Positions 45,240 to 57,849 of a DNA stretch of 64,000 bases are shown here, piece by piece. The position numbers and the translations under genes were made by a program. The DNA comes from Simmondsia chinensis (Eukaryota > Streptophyta > Magnoliopsida > Caryophyllales > Simmondsiaceae), in NCBI GenBank assembly GCA_018398585.1, contig JAGTTD010000025.1:14513578-14577577 (forward strand), read 5' to 3'. Every line of letters begins with the position of its first letter. Positions within the stretch are counted from its first letter, which is position 1. The notes under the pieces were generated by a model, which searched no databases, was not told where the DNA came from, and worked only from the letters and a program-made list of their open reading frames with translations.

Positions 45240-46110
45240 AATTGCAAAACAACCCCGTTGCACAACCTAAGTGTACTTGGGTCCATCTAAGTGTACTTGG
45301 GTCCATCATAAATTGTTGCGTCGAGGTAAACTTGTCATAAGCTTGGTAGGAATAGTTAAACAGGACATACTTCAATGGTTACATGCATCCCCTATGGGTG
45401 GGCAGTCTGGGGTTAAAGCCACCCGCAAGCACTTGTCCACTCCATTCTACTAGTGGAGGCAACAATGGGATGTCGAGAACTTTATCCGTAGCTGCACCGT
45501 TTGTCAAAAGTGTAAATATGAGACTGTATCCTTTCCCAGTGCACCATAGCCCCTACCAGTCGTTGATACCATTTGGTTGAGCATTGCAATGAATTTATTG
45601 TGGGATTACCAAAATCCCACAGGAAAACTATAATTTGGGTGGGGGTTGACAGCTTGAGTAAGTATGCACATTTCGTTCCTCTTCCTCACCCTTATTATGC
45701 TTCCTCTATCTCTAACATTTTTATGAGGGAAATTTGTAGGTTGCATGGACTTCCCATGGAAATTATATCCGACTGAGGTCTTGTGTTCACTAGCCAATTT
45801 TGGGAAGAATTATTTCGCATATAAGGGGTTAAGTTTCACTGCTCCATGGCTTATCACCCCCCAGAAGGACAATCAAACCAAGGTTTTAAATAGATGTTTG
45901 GAGTCATATATCCGTTGCATGTGCTTTGAAGTCCCACATGAATGGTATGAATAGATGCCATTAGTAGAATGGTCGTACAACACCAACTATCATACCGCTA
46001 TTCAAATGACCCCCTACGAGGTCGTTTATGGACAACCCCCTCCCATGCGTATTCCGTTTTTAACTAACATCTCTCATGTCAAGTAGGTCAACTGAAGTCA
46101 GTCTCTAGGC
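45240..46110 (+). pseudogene. Integrase of element D
   Basis: SGVKATRKHLSTPFY..W and the zinc-binding CTVCQKCKYE appear near 45400-45530. The core VGVDSLSKYAHFVPLPHPYYASSISNIFMREICRLHGLPMEIISD (45620-45775) has VDSLSK where the first catalytic Asp is expected and ends at the second. GLVFTSQFWEELFR and AYHPPEGQSNQ follow in another frame, then LVEWSYNTNYHTAIQMTPYEVVYGQPPP (about 45960-46040). Frameshifts and stops divide it. Confidence 0.8.
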
Positions 46111-46610
46111 ATGCGAGGAAGCTATACACGTTCGAAACCATTAAATCAGTGATCACAAAATCGGATGAAGCAACTAGAGGACAAAACTCGAAGTGATCAT
46201 AATTTTAACTGAGGTGACGGGGTGTACCTCAAGTTATGCCCCTATGGTCAAAACTTGGTCGAATGCCAAACAATCCAAAAGTTAACGCCCAAGTATTTTG
46301 GTCCCTTTTGGGTTATTGATAGAATTGAACACGTCGCTTATGGTTTAGATTTACCGGAAGGGACAAGCAATCACCCCATATTCCACGTCTCGCTCTAAAA
46401 ATTGTCATGGGCTGAACTCTCCCAGAGGACTGGATGCATTTGCCTCCCACCCCTATTCCGGAGACAATTCTCAAGCGACGCATGGCAAAATACCGAAACC
46501 AAGCTGTTACTAAGGTTTTGTTTAAATGGCAAGGTAAACTGGCTGAAGAAGCTACCAGGGAATTTCGGATAGGACTTTTGAGAACAATACCCGACATTTG
46601 ACCCTTGGGG
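46111..46610 (+). pseudogene. Integrase C-terminus and chromodomain-like end of element D
   Basis: VYLKLCPYGQNLVE and KLTPKYFGPFWVIDRIEHVAYGLDLPEG (46220-46360) are the integrase GPY/F-type module. PETILKRRMAKYRNQAVTKVLFKWQGKLAEEATREF (about 46450-46560) resembles the P..IL..R...N..V.E.LV.WKG...EEATWE chromodomain tail of chromoviruses. It is degraded, but the order supports the chromovirus assignment. Confidence 0.7.
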
Positions 46611-46621
46611 ACAAGGGTCTC

Positions 46622-46636
46622 ATAGGGAGGGGAGTA
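46622..46636 (+). other. Polypurine tract of element D
   Basis: AGGGAGGGGAGTA, a few bases after the integrase frame and immediately before the 3' LTR. Confidence 0.75.
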
Positions 46637-47168
46637 TTATATCACTCCCATTGTTTGTCTGCTTGAGGCTCAGGAAGGGTCCGTTGTGGCCAATACTTTG
46701 CTTGGCCCAGTGAGGCCCAACAACCAAATACAATGCATGAACATGTGAGAGCCCAGCCTAATCAGCCCACCCGCGTTGATCACCAGTCAACACCCGCTCT
46801 TGCGTAGTTTGGAAGGGAGATGCGGGCCTAGCCCATGGTCGCATGGCCCACTTATGGATAGTGGGCTAGGAGCCCACTCTTGTGAAGTGGCCTATGAAGA
46901 GAAACCCAAGCATGGATTCTTCAACTGGCGTTTTTTCCTCAATGACATCTGTGCCATGCCATCGCCTCCTCCAGAGAAGCCGTTAGCCATTCAGCTCCTT
47001 CACTCAGATATTTTCACAGTTTTTTAGGGATTTTTGTTCAACTTTTACAATCTTATCGTTGTCATTTGTGGCTTTATGTAGTCTCATGTATGAGGAAAAT
47101 TATCACCATTAATGAATGCTTGTCTTTCTCCTTAATTTCTTTTTCTATTTCCTAGTTAGATCATATCA
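46637..47168 (+). repeat. 3' LTR of element D
   Basis: TTATATCACTCCCATTG (TG start mutated to TT) to TTAGATCATATCA. It aligns with 31409-31916 but with many substitutions and small indels; the TATA equivalent has decayed to TTTATGTAG. Confidence 0.85.
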
Positions 47169-48163
47169 GATACCCTAGATCGGGTTTCAAAATTGGGGAA
47201 AAAATCAAAGGGAAAAAGAATAAATATAAAACACAAGATCTATGTCCAAGGTGGGAAGTGGCCAAAATCACTTTATGGCAGAGGCATTACCACTGTATTT
47301 CTCTCACTCTCACCGTTTTCTTCTCTTTAGCCTTTTGCTTACTCTACCACACAAGGTATAAGAAGGCCATATTTATAAGCCTCATGCACCTATACCAGCT
47401 AAGGAGCCCAAACATCACCTATCAACACTATCATTAGGGCCACTTAATACAGCCATTTGAATGGGACCCTAATATGACTGTTAAGGCTCCCTTTTTTTTA
47501 AAGAAGTCTATCCACTACATATGATTATATTACAATTTAGAGGTCAATAAACCAATGCACAAACCAAGTACATCCAAGAACCTAGACTCTTTAAGTTAGA
47601 AACCTTACAAAGGATGAACATATATTAAGGATCTTCACACCATAGTCATGGAAATGTGCTCAGGGAAGGTGGACGATGCTAAACCTAGGCTAGGGTCTCT
47701 TTTGGAGAGCGTCTGGGAAGAGGAAGACGGAGGGCTGAGAGAAATGCAAAGAATAATGAAAAAAATTTATTATCACAGTAACTGTAAGCCTTATACACCC
47801 AAGAGCCTCGATTCGTGGCTAACCTTGCATAGTGCAATCTTTGTTGTTCACAACGCAAAGCAACAAAATCGCATACAAGGAGTCAAAATGCTTAACGTAA
47901 TAACACTGATCTACTTGACATCTTATAGAACCTGCAATACTTATACAACTTCCAAACACCTTGTACCATCGTCTTGGAGCGTACTTTACACTAGACATAG
48001 CAATTGGGTCATTTAGTTAGAGATCGGGTGTACCTGATTCATTTGGGTCATTTTAAGTTAACAATAAACTCTAGTATCGTCAGGCTCAAGTTGACCAATT
48101 CAAGCTCGAGTCACTTTCAGTTCTTACGCATAATTGGGTCAAGTTTGTTTTCAACTAGTTTAA
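47169..48163. other. Unclassified DNA between elements D and F
   Basis: No TE protein or gene motif recognised. A 122-residue plus frame (47648-48016) has no recognisable features. Near 48020-48110 there are short related phrases (TTTGGGTCATTT, CAAGTTGACC, TTCAAGCTCGAGTC) of unknown meaning. Confidence 0.4.
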
Positions 48164-50319
48164 TTTTGGGAATAACTAACCTAGTCATTAATTAATCTGA
48201 CTATGATGCCAATTGTTGGGTTCAAAGTTCTCCAATTCTGGTCACAACAAAGTGCACCTATCAGAACACTCAGCGTAGGAGATTCTTCTTGCTACCTAAG
48301 CCCCTGGTTCGAGAGTCGCACTTCGTGACACCTCATGTGCGAGCGTTCCCGGGAATAGGGTTATCTCTATAGATCCCTTTGCTGTGATACCAATTGTTGG
48401 GATGGATTTCAAAAATCCTCGATAATGTAATTAAGTTAATGCAGCGAAAGGGTTTAAAATTCTCAATTTTAAATCTACATATTTAAATTTCTAATTTAAA
48501 TCTATAGGCCTCTATTCTAATACATTCATAACAACAACATGAACTTATATCAGGCATAATAAGAGAAGCTGTAAATAAATAGAAAAGAGAAAAATTTTAA
48601 AGAGAAGGAAAGAAGAGCATACCCGGATTTGCTCCAAATAAAGAAAACCAGAAAGAATACTAGAATAATAGTGAACTCCGAGAAAGCTGAGAAAACTGAG
48701 AACCAACAGTCTTCTACGCAATGACCTTGAACGGCCAGGAGAGTGGGCTTTGAAAAATATTAAACTTTGAGGAAAGAAAAATTTTAAAATAAAATATTCT
48801 TTCTCACTAGGTTTCTGAAAGTCAATACTATCATAAACCCTTAATTTTTATTTCTAAATAGAATTGCAAACCTTTAGAATAGGTACCTCTATATATAGTA
48901 GGTCACCCGAGTGGAAAAAATAACAAACTTTCGATGCGGGATTTGCCAGCTTTAAAACAAAATGCGTCATTTCTGCCAAAAACAATACGAGGTGCAGTGT
49001 TTCAATGCCGAGTTCTTTATCCTATCACCGCATGCCACGTGGTGGCATGTGATTAGTCCACCCCGTGGCACGAGGATCTCTCCCTTGGCAGCCTAGCGAG
49101 CAGCACGTGTCATGCACTGATTAACTGCCGTGCTTATAAACAGATCCACGTTGTGTTTTTTCGATTTTAATTTTCTAAAATTATTTTATTTTATAATTTT
49201 TAATTTTTATTCATCTCATGAATAATGTTTGGCAAAATTAAATATACTCATCTCATGATTTCTTTAATATTTTTTCGAAAGCAATAAATACAAAGGCTTG
49301 GGCAGGGACCTCAGGACAATTTAAATCTAGCTTCAAATGGGTTAAATTAATTATCTCATGATATAATTTAATAACCGTTTAATGAAACTGAATTCTACTA
49401 AATAAATCTCACTACACTCTAAACTTCAACCATTTATTCAATATCTCCCAAAAAAACTATATTAATGACAATAACCCCTCCACCTAGATGTCCATGACGA
49501 AGAATAAGTACAACTACTACCATTATCCTTCTCACATCTTCTCCATTAGTTATCGATGCCCTTCACTGAATAATTTATTTATACTTGAACATATTCATAG
49601 TATAAATTCCAATTGTCAAACACCTGGAATACTTTGGCCAATGTTTCCAAATTATTCAAACACTTGCGAATCAACTAAAGGGACATATGTATATCATAAG
49701 AGATTGTAGATTCTATATTGAATACTTGATCCTTATCACACTTCACGCCGCTACCCAATGTACGTAGGAATTCAATCATTTGTCTATACCTTACTCACAG
49801 TACACCAAAGTAGCAACCGTTCCATGCACAAGTCCAGAATACTCTCAGGATTTAGAATCATCGTTCAAACCGTACAACATGAATTACTCATCTTTGATAG
49901 TAGTCTAGAAACAAGCAACTCACATGGTCCAACTCAGTGTGTCAATCTTATTAAACATACCGACCTAACACTTTTTGACCATCATCCACATGACCAAGAC
50001 AAGTCATATAAAGTGTTAAGTTATGGTCTTAACAGACAAGTAGCACAAGCTCATTATCGACCATGAGTTATTCAAATATTCCATACCATTTGTTCCAAGT
50101 CTGTCTATGGCTTAATCTCAATACCCACTTAGAGCAAACATGGAAAATGTAATCTGAGGACTCTATCCATCTCATGGACGAAACTTAAAAGAAAATCACA
50201 TGCAGTATAAATGCTCGATTACACAAATTTAATAAGGACACTACCGGAACTTCAATTTTATTCATTAATAAAGTAGTATTAACAGAATAAATATGAATTT
50301 CAGGATATTATTCCTAACA
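48164..50319 (-). repeat. 3' LTR of element F
   Basis: Matches 54364-56557 in the same orientation. A promoter-like ACTATATATAGAG (element sense) lies at about 48890-48902. The end at the element D side has mutated to TTTTGGG. Confidence 0.85.
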
Positions 50320-50337
50320 ATCTCCCACTTGTCCTAA
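50320..50337 (-). other. Polypurine tract of element F
   Basis: In element sense GGACAAGTGGGAGATTG directly precedes the 3' LTR, the standard Copia arrangement. Confidence 0.8.
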
Positions 50338-51470
50338 ATTCAATTTATTACGAACTTTATACTCATCCCTTTTATGTACGAACGAAAGGTCTACTGAGTC
50401 AAGGTGTTAGTAATTCAACTACTTTATCTTAACCTACATGCCCTCTTTACAGCTTTTGAAGCTACAACGTATTTAGCCTCTATGGTGAAGTCAACAATTC
50501 AATACTGCTTGACATTCCTCCAACTAATGGCTCCTACTCCAAGGGTATAGTCATGCCTAGACGTCAAAAGTCATGCATCTTTATCTAACTAGTAGTCTGA
50601 ATCAATATAGCAAACTAGAACCAACTCGAACTGACTTGACAACCAAAACCTTACAGCTATTAACAACCTGCAACATTCCCAATGAGTAGTATATCGTCGA
50701 CATACAATACTAAGAAAGTCACTACTTTCTCTTGACATTGTTTGTACATGCTTGGTTCGTCAACCAATTGCTCAAAACCATAAGACTTAATAGCTTCATT
50801 GAATCTAATATTCAATGAGCGTGATGCTTGCTTCAGTCCATAAATGGACTTCTTTATTTTGCATATCATATGCTCTTGATGTTTGCCAATGAAACTGTAT
50901 GGTTGCACCATATAGATGTGTTCTTAAGGTGACCATTCAAAAAAAGGGTAGTTTTGACTTCCATTTGCTAGATCTTATAATGAGTTGCAATGGATATGAG
51001 TGTCCTTATAGACTTTAGCATGGCCACTTGTGAGAAGGTCTCATCATAATGGGTTCCTTCATTTTGGGTAAAACTCTAAGCAACTAGTCTTGCCATGAAA
51101 GTCTCTACCTTCCCATCCACTCCGCTTTTCCTCTTGTAGACCCATTCACATCCAATGGGCTTAATGCCACTAGGCGCCTCTACAAGATTCGAGATCTGAT
51201 TAGAAAACATAGATCCTATCTCAGATTTCATTGCTAAGATCCATTGGTCAGCATCGTTGTCTTTAATTGTCTTATTGTAGATGAGAGGATCAGATTCACT
51301 GTCACGATGAACCATTAAGGCTCCTGCCATGAACTTGTCAGGCGCCCTGACAATCCTCCCACTGACCTAGGTTCTAGTGCACTTAAAACATTCTCAACCC
51401 CAATCGTAGGTGCATCTAATGCATCCATTGTATCCCGAGTTGTGTCTAGCTATTCAGAATTAGCGTCATT
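50338..51470 (-). pseudogene. Reverse transcriptase (and eroded RNase H) of element F
   Basis: DPLIYNKTIKDNDADQWILAMKSEIGSMFSNQ and SGIKPIGCEWVYKRKSGVDGKVETFMARLVA (51330-51076) are the start of Copia RT. HMICKIKKSIYGLKQASRSLNIRFNEAIKSYGF and the catalytic LYVDDILLIGN (50911-50660) follow in another frame. The segment between them is damaged. From 50640 down to the purine tract the RNase H region is very degenerate. The YGLKQASRSxN signature supports Copia with confidence. Confidence 0.85.
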
Positions 51471-52180
51471 TTATTCACCAAAAAAAAAAAAAAAGCTCTA
51501 ACACTACTCTGTTATTGTTTTTGTAATTGGGAAATCTAGAAACTCATCCGAAAGTTATTCACTACCTCGTTCTGATCGAAGTGACTAAACCTGTTTATCT
51601 AATTGCTTTATAACTTCAGCTTTGTACTCTTTCAACTTTTTAAAAGAGTCTGACTTATGTCTCATTTAGTAAACAACATGAATAAACCATCTGCAAGTGA
51701 GCTTGTGTTAGAATCATTTAGAGTTTTGATCAGGAAAAAACAAGAATAACCATTTATACATGTACTTTTGCAAATAAACAATTTATTTCTTGTAATGATA
51801 TATTTAAAACAAAAATTAACTAAATAAAAATTATCCATAAAATGAAACACATGAATCAAATTCCTGCACAATGCAGGTATAACTAAACAATCCTTTGAAA
51901 ATAAAAAAACTCTAATACTAAAGTCTAAGCTAATCTCTCCTACTCCTAAAACTGCTACTCTTGTACTATCTTCAACCGTCAGGTACAGCTCCCATCATGT
52001 AGCCTCCCAGTTAGCTTGAGCCCCTATAACGAATTACAGATATGGTCAGTTGAACCTGAGTCCACACACTAGGAAATTGGTGGACTCTCAACTATTCATG
52101 ACTCAACCAAGTGAGATATCATCATACCTTCACTAGATGGCTTAGCAGTCTTTGCAGGAAAAATAGCTATATATTCATCG
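51471..52180 (-). pseudogene. Protease and residual integrase of element F
   Basis: In sense order, a protease-like VDSGSTDHICNSL with GLKLTGRLHDG lies at about 52060-51970. An AT-rich low-similarity stretch follows, then HKSDSFKKLKEYKAEVIKQLDKQ..SLRSERGSE at about 51660-51540, matching the KSEAFxxFKxxxxxVE..xGKxIKxLRSDRGGEY segment of Copia integrase. Most of the integrase, including the zinc finger and the remainder of the core, is absent, so there is a large internal deletion. Confidence 0.7.
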
Positions 52181-52199
52181 TGTAGTTCCTCTTCTAGTG

Positions 52200-52926
52200 G
52201 CCCATTTTTCCGCAAAAGAAACACTTTCCTTTTGTTGGCTTCTTGTTAGGATTAGTTGCTACACTAGCAATCTTGCCTTTGCTTTTCTTTCCAGTCGGTC
52301 CCTTGTTCAGCTTACTCTCACTAGCCCTTGATATCTAAGTCAAGTGGACACTCCCCTTGGCTTGCATAACATCCTCTGCTACCTGTAGCTCCTTTATCAG
52401 CTCAAGCAATGAATAATCCTTATTATTTATTGTGTAGTTGAGCCTGAACTAAGTAAAAGAGCTGGACAGAGAGTTGAGGATGATGTCCTGCTAAGACCGA
52501 CTGTCAATCTTAGCACCTAGAATATGCTTCTGAACTGGCGACCCTTCTAACATCCTCATGTTCAAGAGCTTCCTCATCAGCTCTTGCCTTGCTGCCCTAT
52601 CTTAACCACCAAACATTTCCTTTAAATGTTTGATCATCTCAGCTATTGTTTCCATCTTAAGCATCTGATGCTTGAGTACATTTGTCACAGAGGCAAAAAT
52701 GTAGCATCTGGCTAACTCATTAGCCTTATTTCAGCATTCATAACTCTCTTTAATAGCAGCTGTAGAATTATTAGTGGGCACTGTACGTAGGTCGAGCTTC
52801 AGTGAGAACAAATTTATGACCCTCGTATATTAATACTATGTCTAGGTTCATTTTTAACGTGAAGTAATTAGGTCCAGTTAAAGCATTATCTTTCATGATC
52901 GAATGAAGTGCACAGGTTGTAGCCAT
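52200..52926 (-). pseudogene. gag of element F
   Basis: ATG at 52926: MATTCALHSIMKDNALTGPNY, then LKMNLDIVLIYEGHKFVLTEARP, matching the N-terminus of Copia gag proteins (UBN2-type). The rest is frame-disrupted. The zinc knuckle appears as KGKCFFCGKMGH near 52215, with a stop before the last Cys. Confidence 0.7.
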
Positions 52927-54346
52927 TTCAAAACATTGTAAATGCAAACAATCGTGTAACTATCTTATATGAGTCATCTATAATGCAGTGATATCTATTC
53001 TTTTATTTTAACATAATGAGTCAGGCATCTATTAAATTATACTATCATGCTTGCAATGATGACCCAAACACACCACTCTTTACTCCCTAGCAGCGGGGTT
53101 GCACAAAGCTAGCTTGGGTGAGAATTATTCCCGATTGACATGTTTTCTTGTAACTCTTACTGACATGATTAACTCACCACTTTACCATAGTCTCTAACAT
53201 AACACAATAGTGCTCCTCAGAGAGGCTAATGTATTACGCTAGTCAAGTGTAAACCATTACCTAAACCTCCATAAAAATACACGTAATACTCCACAGCAGC
53301 GTGGTCGCATCGCTTCTTTTCACTTTGGCTTATCCCAATAGAAGTCTAACCCTGTAATATGTAAGCCGACATCCTTTGTAGGGAGGTCTATCGTTCTGCT
53401 ATAGACCGGTAATGGAGACCGTGAGGTTTCAACAATTGGACGTCGCTCCCACATGATTTTTAAAAGCTAGTGATTTTTAATTAACTTGCATTTACAATTT
53501 GAATCATCCCATAATCCCTTTTAGAATCTCATTCTAAAAATTGACAAAGAAAATTAATTAATTAAATTTTTATTTAAAACAGTACCAACTTCATAATTTA
53601 GATTATCCCATAATTTACTTTAGAATCTCATTTTAAAATTAAATTAATAATTAATTTTAATTAAAATAGCACTATCTTACAATTTAGATTAAATTATAAT
53701 CTATTTTAGAATCTCATTCTAAAATTAAATAATAAATAAAAATTAATTTTAATTTTATTTATCTAAATAGGTATTGACGTCTACATGTCCCAAATTTTTT
53801 TTTATATTGCTAGTGTTAGCGCTGACGTAAGCGTTGACCTGCTGGCATTAGTAGCATTGATAGTTGACGTCAGCGTTGACCTGACGACGGCGATATTTTT
53901 TTAATTAAAATATTTAATTTTAAAAATAATTGAATCAAATCTCACTGGATTAATTTTATCCAATTTCCTGAAATTAATTGAATCTAATCTCAATAGATTA
54001 ACTTTATCCAATTTTGTAAAAAAATCATTGAATCTTATCTCATTAGATCAACTTTATCCGATTTCATAAATCATGATTAAATATGCACAATCTCATCATG
54101 CTAATAATATGAATGTAATTTCATGAATTGACAAAACCGAATTAACTAATAATTCACGATTTAAACAATTTAAATCGTTACCTTAGACAATCTAATTAAC
54201 AATTAATTTATAAACGATTTAAACAAGTTAAATCGTTACTTCAAAGAATTTTTTCTTCTTAATAAAATATCTATTTTATTAAATCGCAAGTCTATTTATT
54301 TCGAACTTATTATACCTGTTCAGTATATTATGAATATAATCAGAGG
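52927..54346 (-). repeat. 1.4-kb untranslated leader of element F with internal tandem repeats
   Basis: Unusually long for a Copia leader. It has three units of about 100 bp sharing TTTAGAATCTCATTCTAAAA (near 53521, 53621 and 53702), three units of about 60 bp sharing TTGAATCxxATCTCAxTxGATTAA (near 53930, 53982 and 54030), and a GACGT-rich part at about 53810-53890 with the palindrome TGACGTCA. No open frame of interest. Confidence 0.65.
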
Positions 54347-54363
54347 CTGGCTCTAATACCATT
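54347..54363 (-). other. Primer binding site of element F (tRNA-Met type)
   Basis: In element sense AATGGTATTAGAGCC follows the LTR end CCCAACA. It is one base different from TGGTATCAGAGC. Confidence 0.8.
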
Positions 54364-56557
54364 TGTTGGGAATAACTACCCTAGTTATTAACTAACCTAT
54401 TCATTTATATTATGAATGTTCTCCAACCGTGGTCACGACAAACTGCACCTATTAGAGTACTCAGTGTAGGAGACTCTTTTCGCTATTTAAGCCCTCGGTC
54501 GGAGAGTCACGCTTCGTGACACCTAACGTGCGAGAGTTCCCGGTAATAGGGTTATCTATATAGATCCCTTTGCTCTAATACAATTATTGGGATGGATTTC
54601 AAAAATCCTCCCTAATTTAATAAAGTTAACGTAGCAGAAGGGTTTGAAATTCTTAATTTTAAGCCTAAGGTTGAATTGAAATTCCTAATTTAAATCTACG
54701 GGCCTCTACTAATACATTCATAACAATAACATGAACTAATATCAGGCATAATAAGAAAAGCTGTAAATAAATAAAAAAGCAAAAAACTTAAAAGAGGAGG
54801 AAAGAAGAATATACCTGGATTTGTTCCAATTCATGAAAACCAGAAATAATACCAAAATAATAGCGAACTTCGAGAAAGTCGAGAAAACCAAGACCCAATG
54901 ATCTTTTGACCTCGAACCGCCCAGAAAGTGGGCTTCGAAAAATATTAAACTTCGAGGAAATAAAAATTTCAAGATAAATTTTTCTCTCCCACTAGCTCTC
55001 CGAAAGTCAACACTTTCTGAAACTTTTAATTTTTATTTCTAAATTGAATGCCAAACCTTGGATAGGTACCTCTATTTATAGTAGGTTACCCAAGCAAAAA
55101 AATAACAAATTTTTGATGTGGGAATTCGCCAGCTTTAAAACAAAACGTGTCGCTTCAGCCAAAAACAATACCAAACGAAGTGTTTCAATGCTGCGTTCTT
55201 TATCTTGTCACCGCATGCCACTTGGCAGCACATGATTGGTCCGCCCTGTGGCATGCGGATCTCTCCCCTAGTAGCCTAATGCGCCGCATGTAACGCACGC
55301 TGATTGGCTGCCGCGCTTATACCTGAATCCACGCTGTGTTTTTGCGATTTTTATTCTTTTTTGCTTGCTATGTTTCCCACATGTAAAAATTCATCTTATG
55401 AATTTTAATTTTCCAAAGTTATTTTATTTTATAATTTTTAATTTTAATACATCTTATGAATAATGTTTAGCAAAATAAGTTTACTCATCTTATGAATTCT
55501 TTAATTTTTTTCCAATTGCAATAAATGTATAGGCTTACCCAAGGACCTCAGGGACAACTTAAATCTAGCTCCAAATGGGTTAAATTAACCATCTTTTTAA
55601 TTTAATTACCATTTAATGAGCCTTCATTTCATTAAATAAATCTCACTGCACTCTAAACTTCAACCATTTATTCGATATCTCCCAAAAAGACTGTATTGAT
55701 GACAACAACCCCTCCACCTAGATGTCCATGACAAAGAATAAGTATGACAACTATCATTATCTTTCTCACAGCTTCTCTATTAGTTATCGACCTTCTCTTC
55801 ACTGAATAATTCATTTATACTTGAACATATTCATAGCATAAATTTCAAATGTTAAACACCTGGAACACTTTGGCTAAAGTATTTGAATCATTCAAACACT
55901 TGCGAATCAACTAAGGGGACATTTGTATCTCATAAGAGACTGTAGATTTCATATTGAATACCTGATCCTTGTCACACTTCACGCCGCTACCCGGTGTACA
56001 TGAGAATTTAGTCATTTTTCTAAACCTTATTTTTAGTACAACAAAGGAACTAATGTTCGATGCACAAATCCAGAATACTCTAAGGATTTAGAGTAGTCAT
56101 TCAAATAGTACGACATGAATTATTCATCTCCAATAGTAGTCTAAAAACAAGCAACTCACATAGTCCAATTCAGTGCGTCAATCTTATTAAACACACCAAT
56201 CTAACACTTTTGGATCATCATCCACATGAGCAACACAAGTCATCTAAAGTATTAAGTCATGCTCTTAATAAACTAGTAGCCCAAGCTCATCATTGACCAT
56301 GAGTTATTCAAATAACATTTCATATCATTTGTTCTCAGTCTATCTATGGCATAATCTCATTATCCACTTAGAACAAACGTGTAAAATATAATCTAAGGAC
56401 CATGTCTATCTCATGGACGATACTTAAAAGAAAATCACATGCAGCATAAATGCTCACTTACACAAATTTAATAAGGACACGAGTGGAACTTCAATTTCAT
56501 TCTTAATAAAGTAATATTAACAGAATAAATCTGGTTCTTAGGACACTATTCCTAACA
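54364..56557 (-). repeat. 5' LTR of element F
   Basis: Full-length counterpart of 48164-50319. The TATA equivalent, read in element sense, is CTATAAATAGAGG at about 55068-55081. Open frames inside are fortuitous. Confidence 0.85.
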
Positions 56558-56910
56558 GTTAGTCCCAGGAGATGGAGTAAGAATCAATCCTTTTTATACT
56601 AATGTTAGAGCATAAATGATTTAGGGTAGTGGTGAACTTCACAACGCATCAATTTCTCTCGGTTTAATCTTTCCTCCCTATTTCTCATTTCTCATATTAC
56701 TTTATTTTCCCGAATTCAGGTCATCTTGTTTGAATTCCAAATTGTCCATTTTGAGTTGGTATGGCTTGTGGTATTTTTATGTAAAGACTTTTAGTCAGTT
56801 CATTTGAGTTTTCAATTTTCCATCTTGAGTTAGTTTTGACAATCTAGAGCTTATTGTTCTAATTACTCATTTGCTTTTATTTGTCCACTGATCTATGTTG
56901 TTTATCTAAT

Positions 56911-57760
56911 ATGATTAATCAAAACATTGGTCTTATTACTCCTAACATGTCCATAATTAAACCTCGAGATTGGGAAAACTATAAAATGTGGTATGAAAAG
57001 TGGAGTTTTTCCTCTAGCAAATTGCAGTCTATTATACCCTTTCAAGTGATAAAGCACCTGCTAGGTTAAACCTATAGTTTGAGAAAATTAATTGAAAATA
57101 TAGTGGAATGTTGCTTCATTATTTAACCGACCCATCGTATAAGATCTATAATAAGATAAAAACTGCTAAGGTAATATGGGAGGCACTTAGTAATCAATAT
57201 GGGATGGATGACAGTGTGGTTAAAAAGGATGTTTGTTGTAGGTTGTTGTCTTTCACCATGACTGATGATAGGCCAGTCCTAGACAAAACTCATAAAAAAA
57301 AACCTATGCGCTAATACCTTTATTAAAGGGATGAAACTGCATACGCTATTTCAAGCAAATTATATCATTGGGAAGTTGCACAAATCCCTAATGGGATAAT
57401 TATAAAGCTCATTTAAAGTGTAAGAAGAAAAACATGACTCTACAAGAGTTAGCCTCCCACATTAGCTTAGAGTACCAAACCAAAAGGAAGTAAAAGAGAA
57501 GTCCTCTAAGCACTCTTCTTTGTTTGCTAACCTAGTTAATTCAAGAAGTATGGAATAAAGTGGCACGTATGAGATGCCATGAAGCAAAGGCGGTTCCAAC
57601 CACTAAACAAGTGGCTCGAACTCAAGCAACAAGTAGGAATTGTTCCGTGGGAGGAGGTCCTAGTGCAAAACTGATAGTGGCTAGAAACGATCCATAAAAG
57701 CATGTTGGACCTGTGACAAGGTAGATCATAACTCAAGAGATTGCAAGAAGGGATTTGGAC
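56911..57760 (+). pseudogene. gag of element H with intact CCHC knuckle
   Basis: MINQNIGLITPNMSIIKPRDWENYKMWYEKW (56911), then LLHYLTDPSYKIYNKIKTAKVIWEALSNQYGMDDSVVKKDVCCRLLSFTMTDDRPVLDKTH (57108-57290) in another frame; the TAKVIWEALxxxY segment is typical of Copia gag. At 57703-57744 CWTCDKVDHNSRDC is a perfect C-x2-C-x4-H-x4-C knuckle. Several frameshifts and stops lie between the pieces. Confidence 0.8.
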
Positions 57761-57849
57761 TGACAAAGTCTCATGAACTCAAATGCTAGGCCAACCTCAC
57801 TGATAGTGGAGATTTGTTTGTTTCCATGATCTCCAAGTGAATTTGGTTA

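Larger units (their letters stand above)
31409..47168 (+). mobile_element. Element D: chromovirus-like Ty3/Gypsy retrotransposon, interrupted by three insertions
   Basis: LTRs at 31409-31916 and 46637-47168 are flanked by AATAC (31404-31408) and GATAC (47169-47173), a 4/5 target duplication. The 5' LTR starts TG and ends CA. Removing element C (about 7.57 kb), the RTE copy (about 0.97 kb) and solo LTR E (about 1.41 kb) leaves about 5.8 kb, the usual size for such elements. Domains run gag, protease, RT, RNase H, integrase and a degenerate chromodomain-like end. The LTRs differ by roughly 15-20% by eye, so D is old and heavily mutated. Confidence 0.9.
48164..56557 (-). mobile_element. Element F: Ty1/Copia retrotransposon with 2.2-kb LTRs
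   Basis: LTRs at 48164-50319 (3') and 54364-56557 (5'), minus-oriented, enclose 4.0 kb. In element sense they start TGTTAGGAAT and end CCCAACA. A tRNA-Met-type primer site follows the 5' LTR and a purine tract precedes the 3' LTR. Gag, protease, an integrase piece and RT pieces appear in Copia order. LTR divergence is about 14% in the part compared, so the element is old. No convincing 5-bp target duplication (TTTAA left, GTTAG right). Confidence 0.85.
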
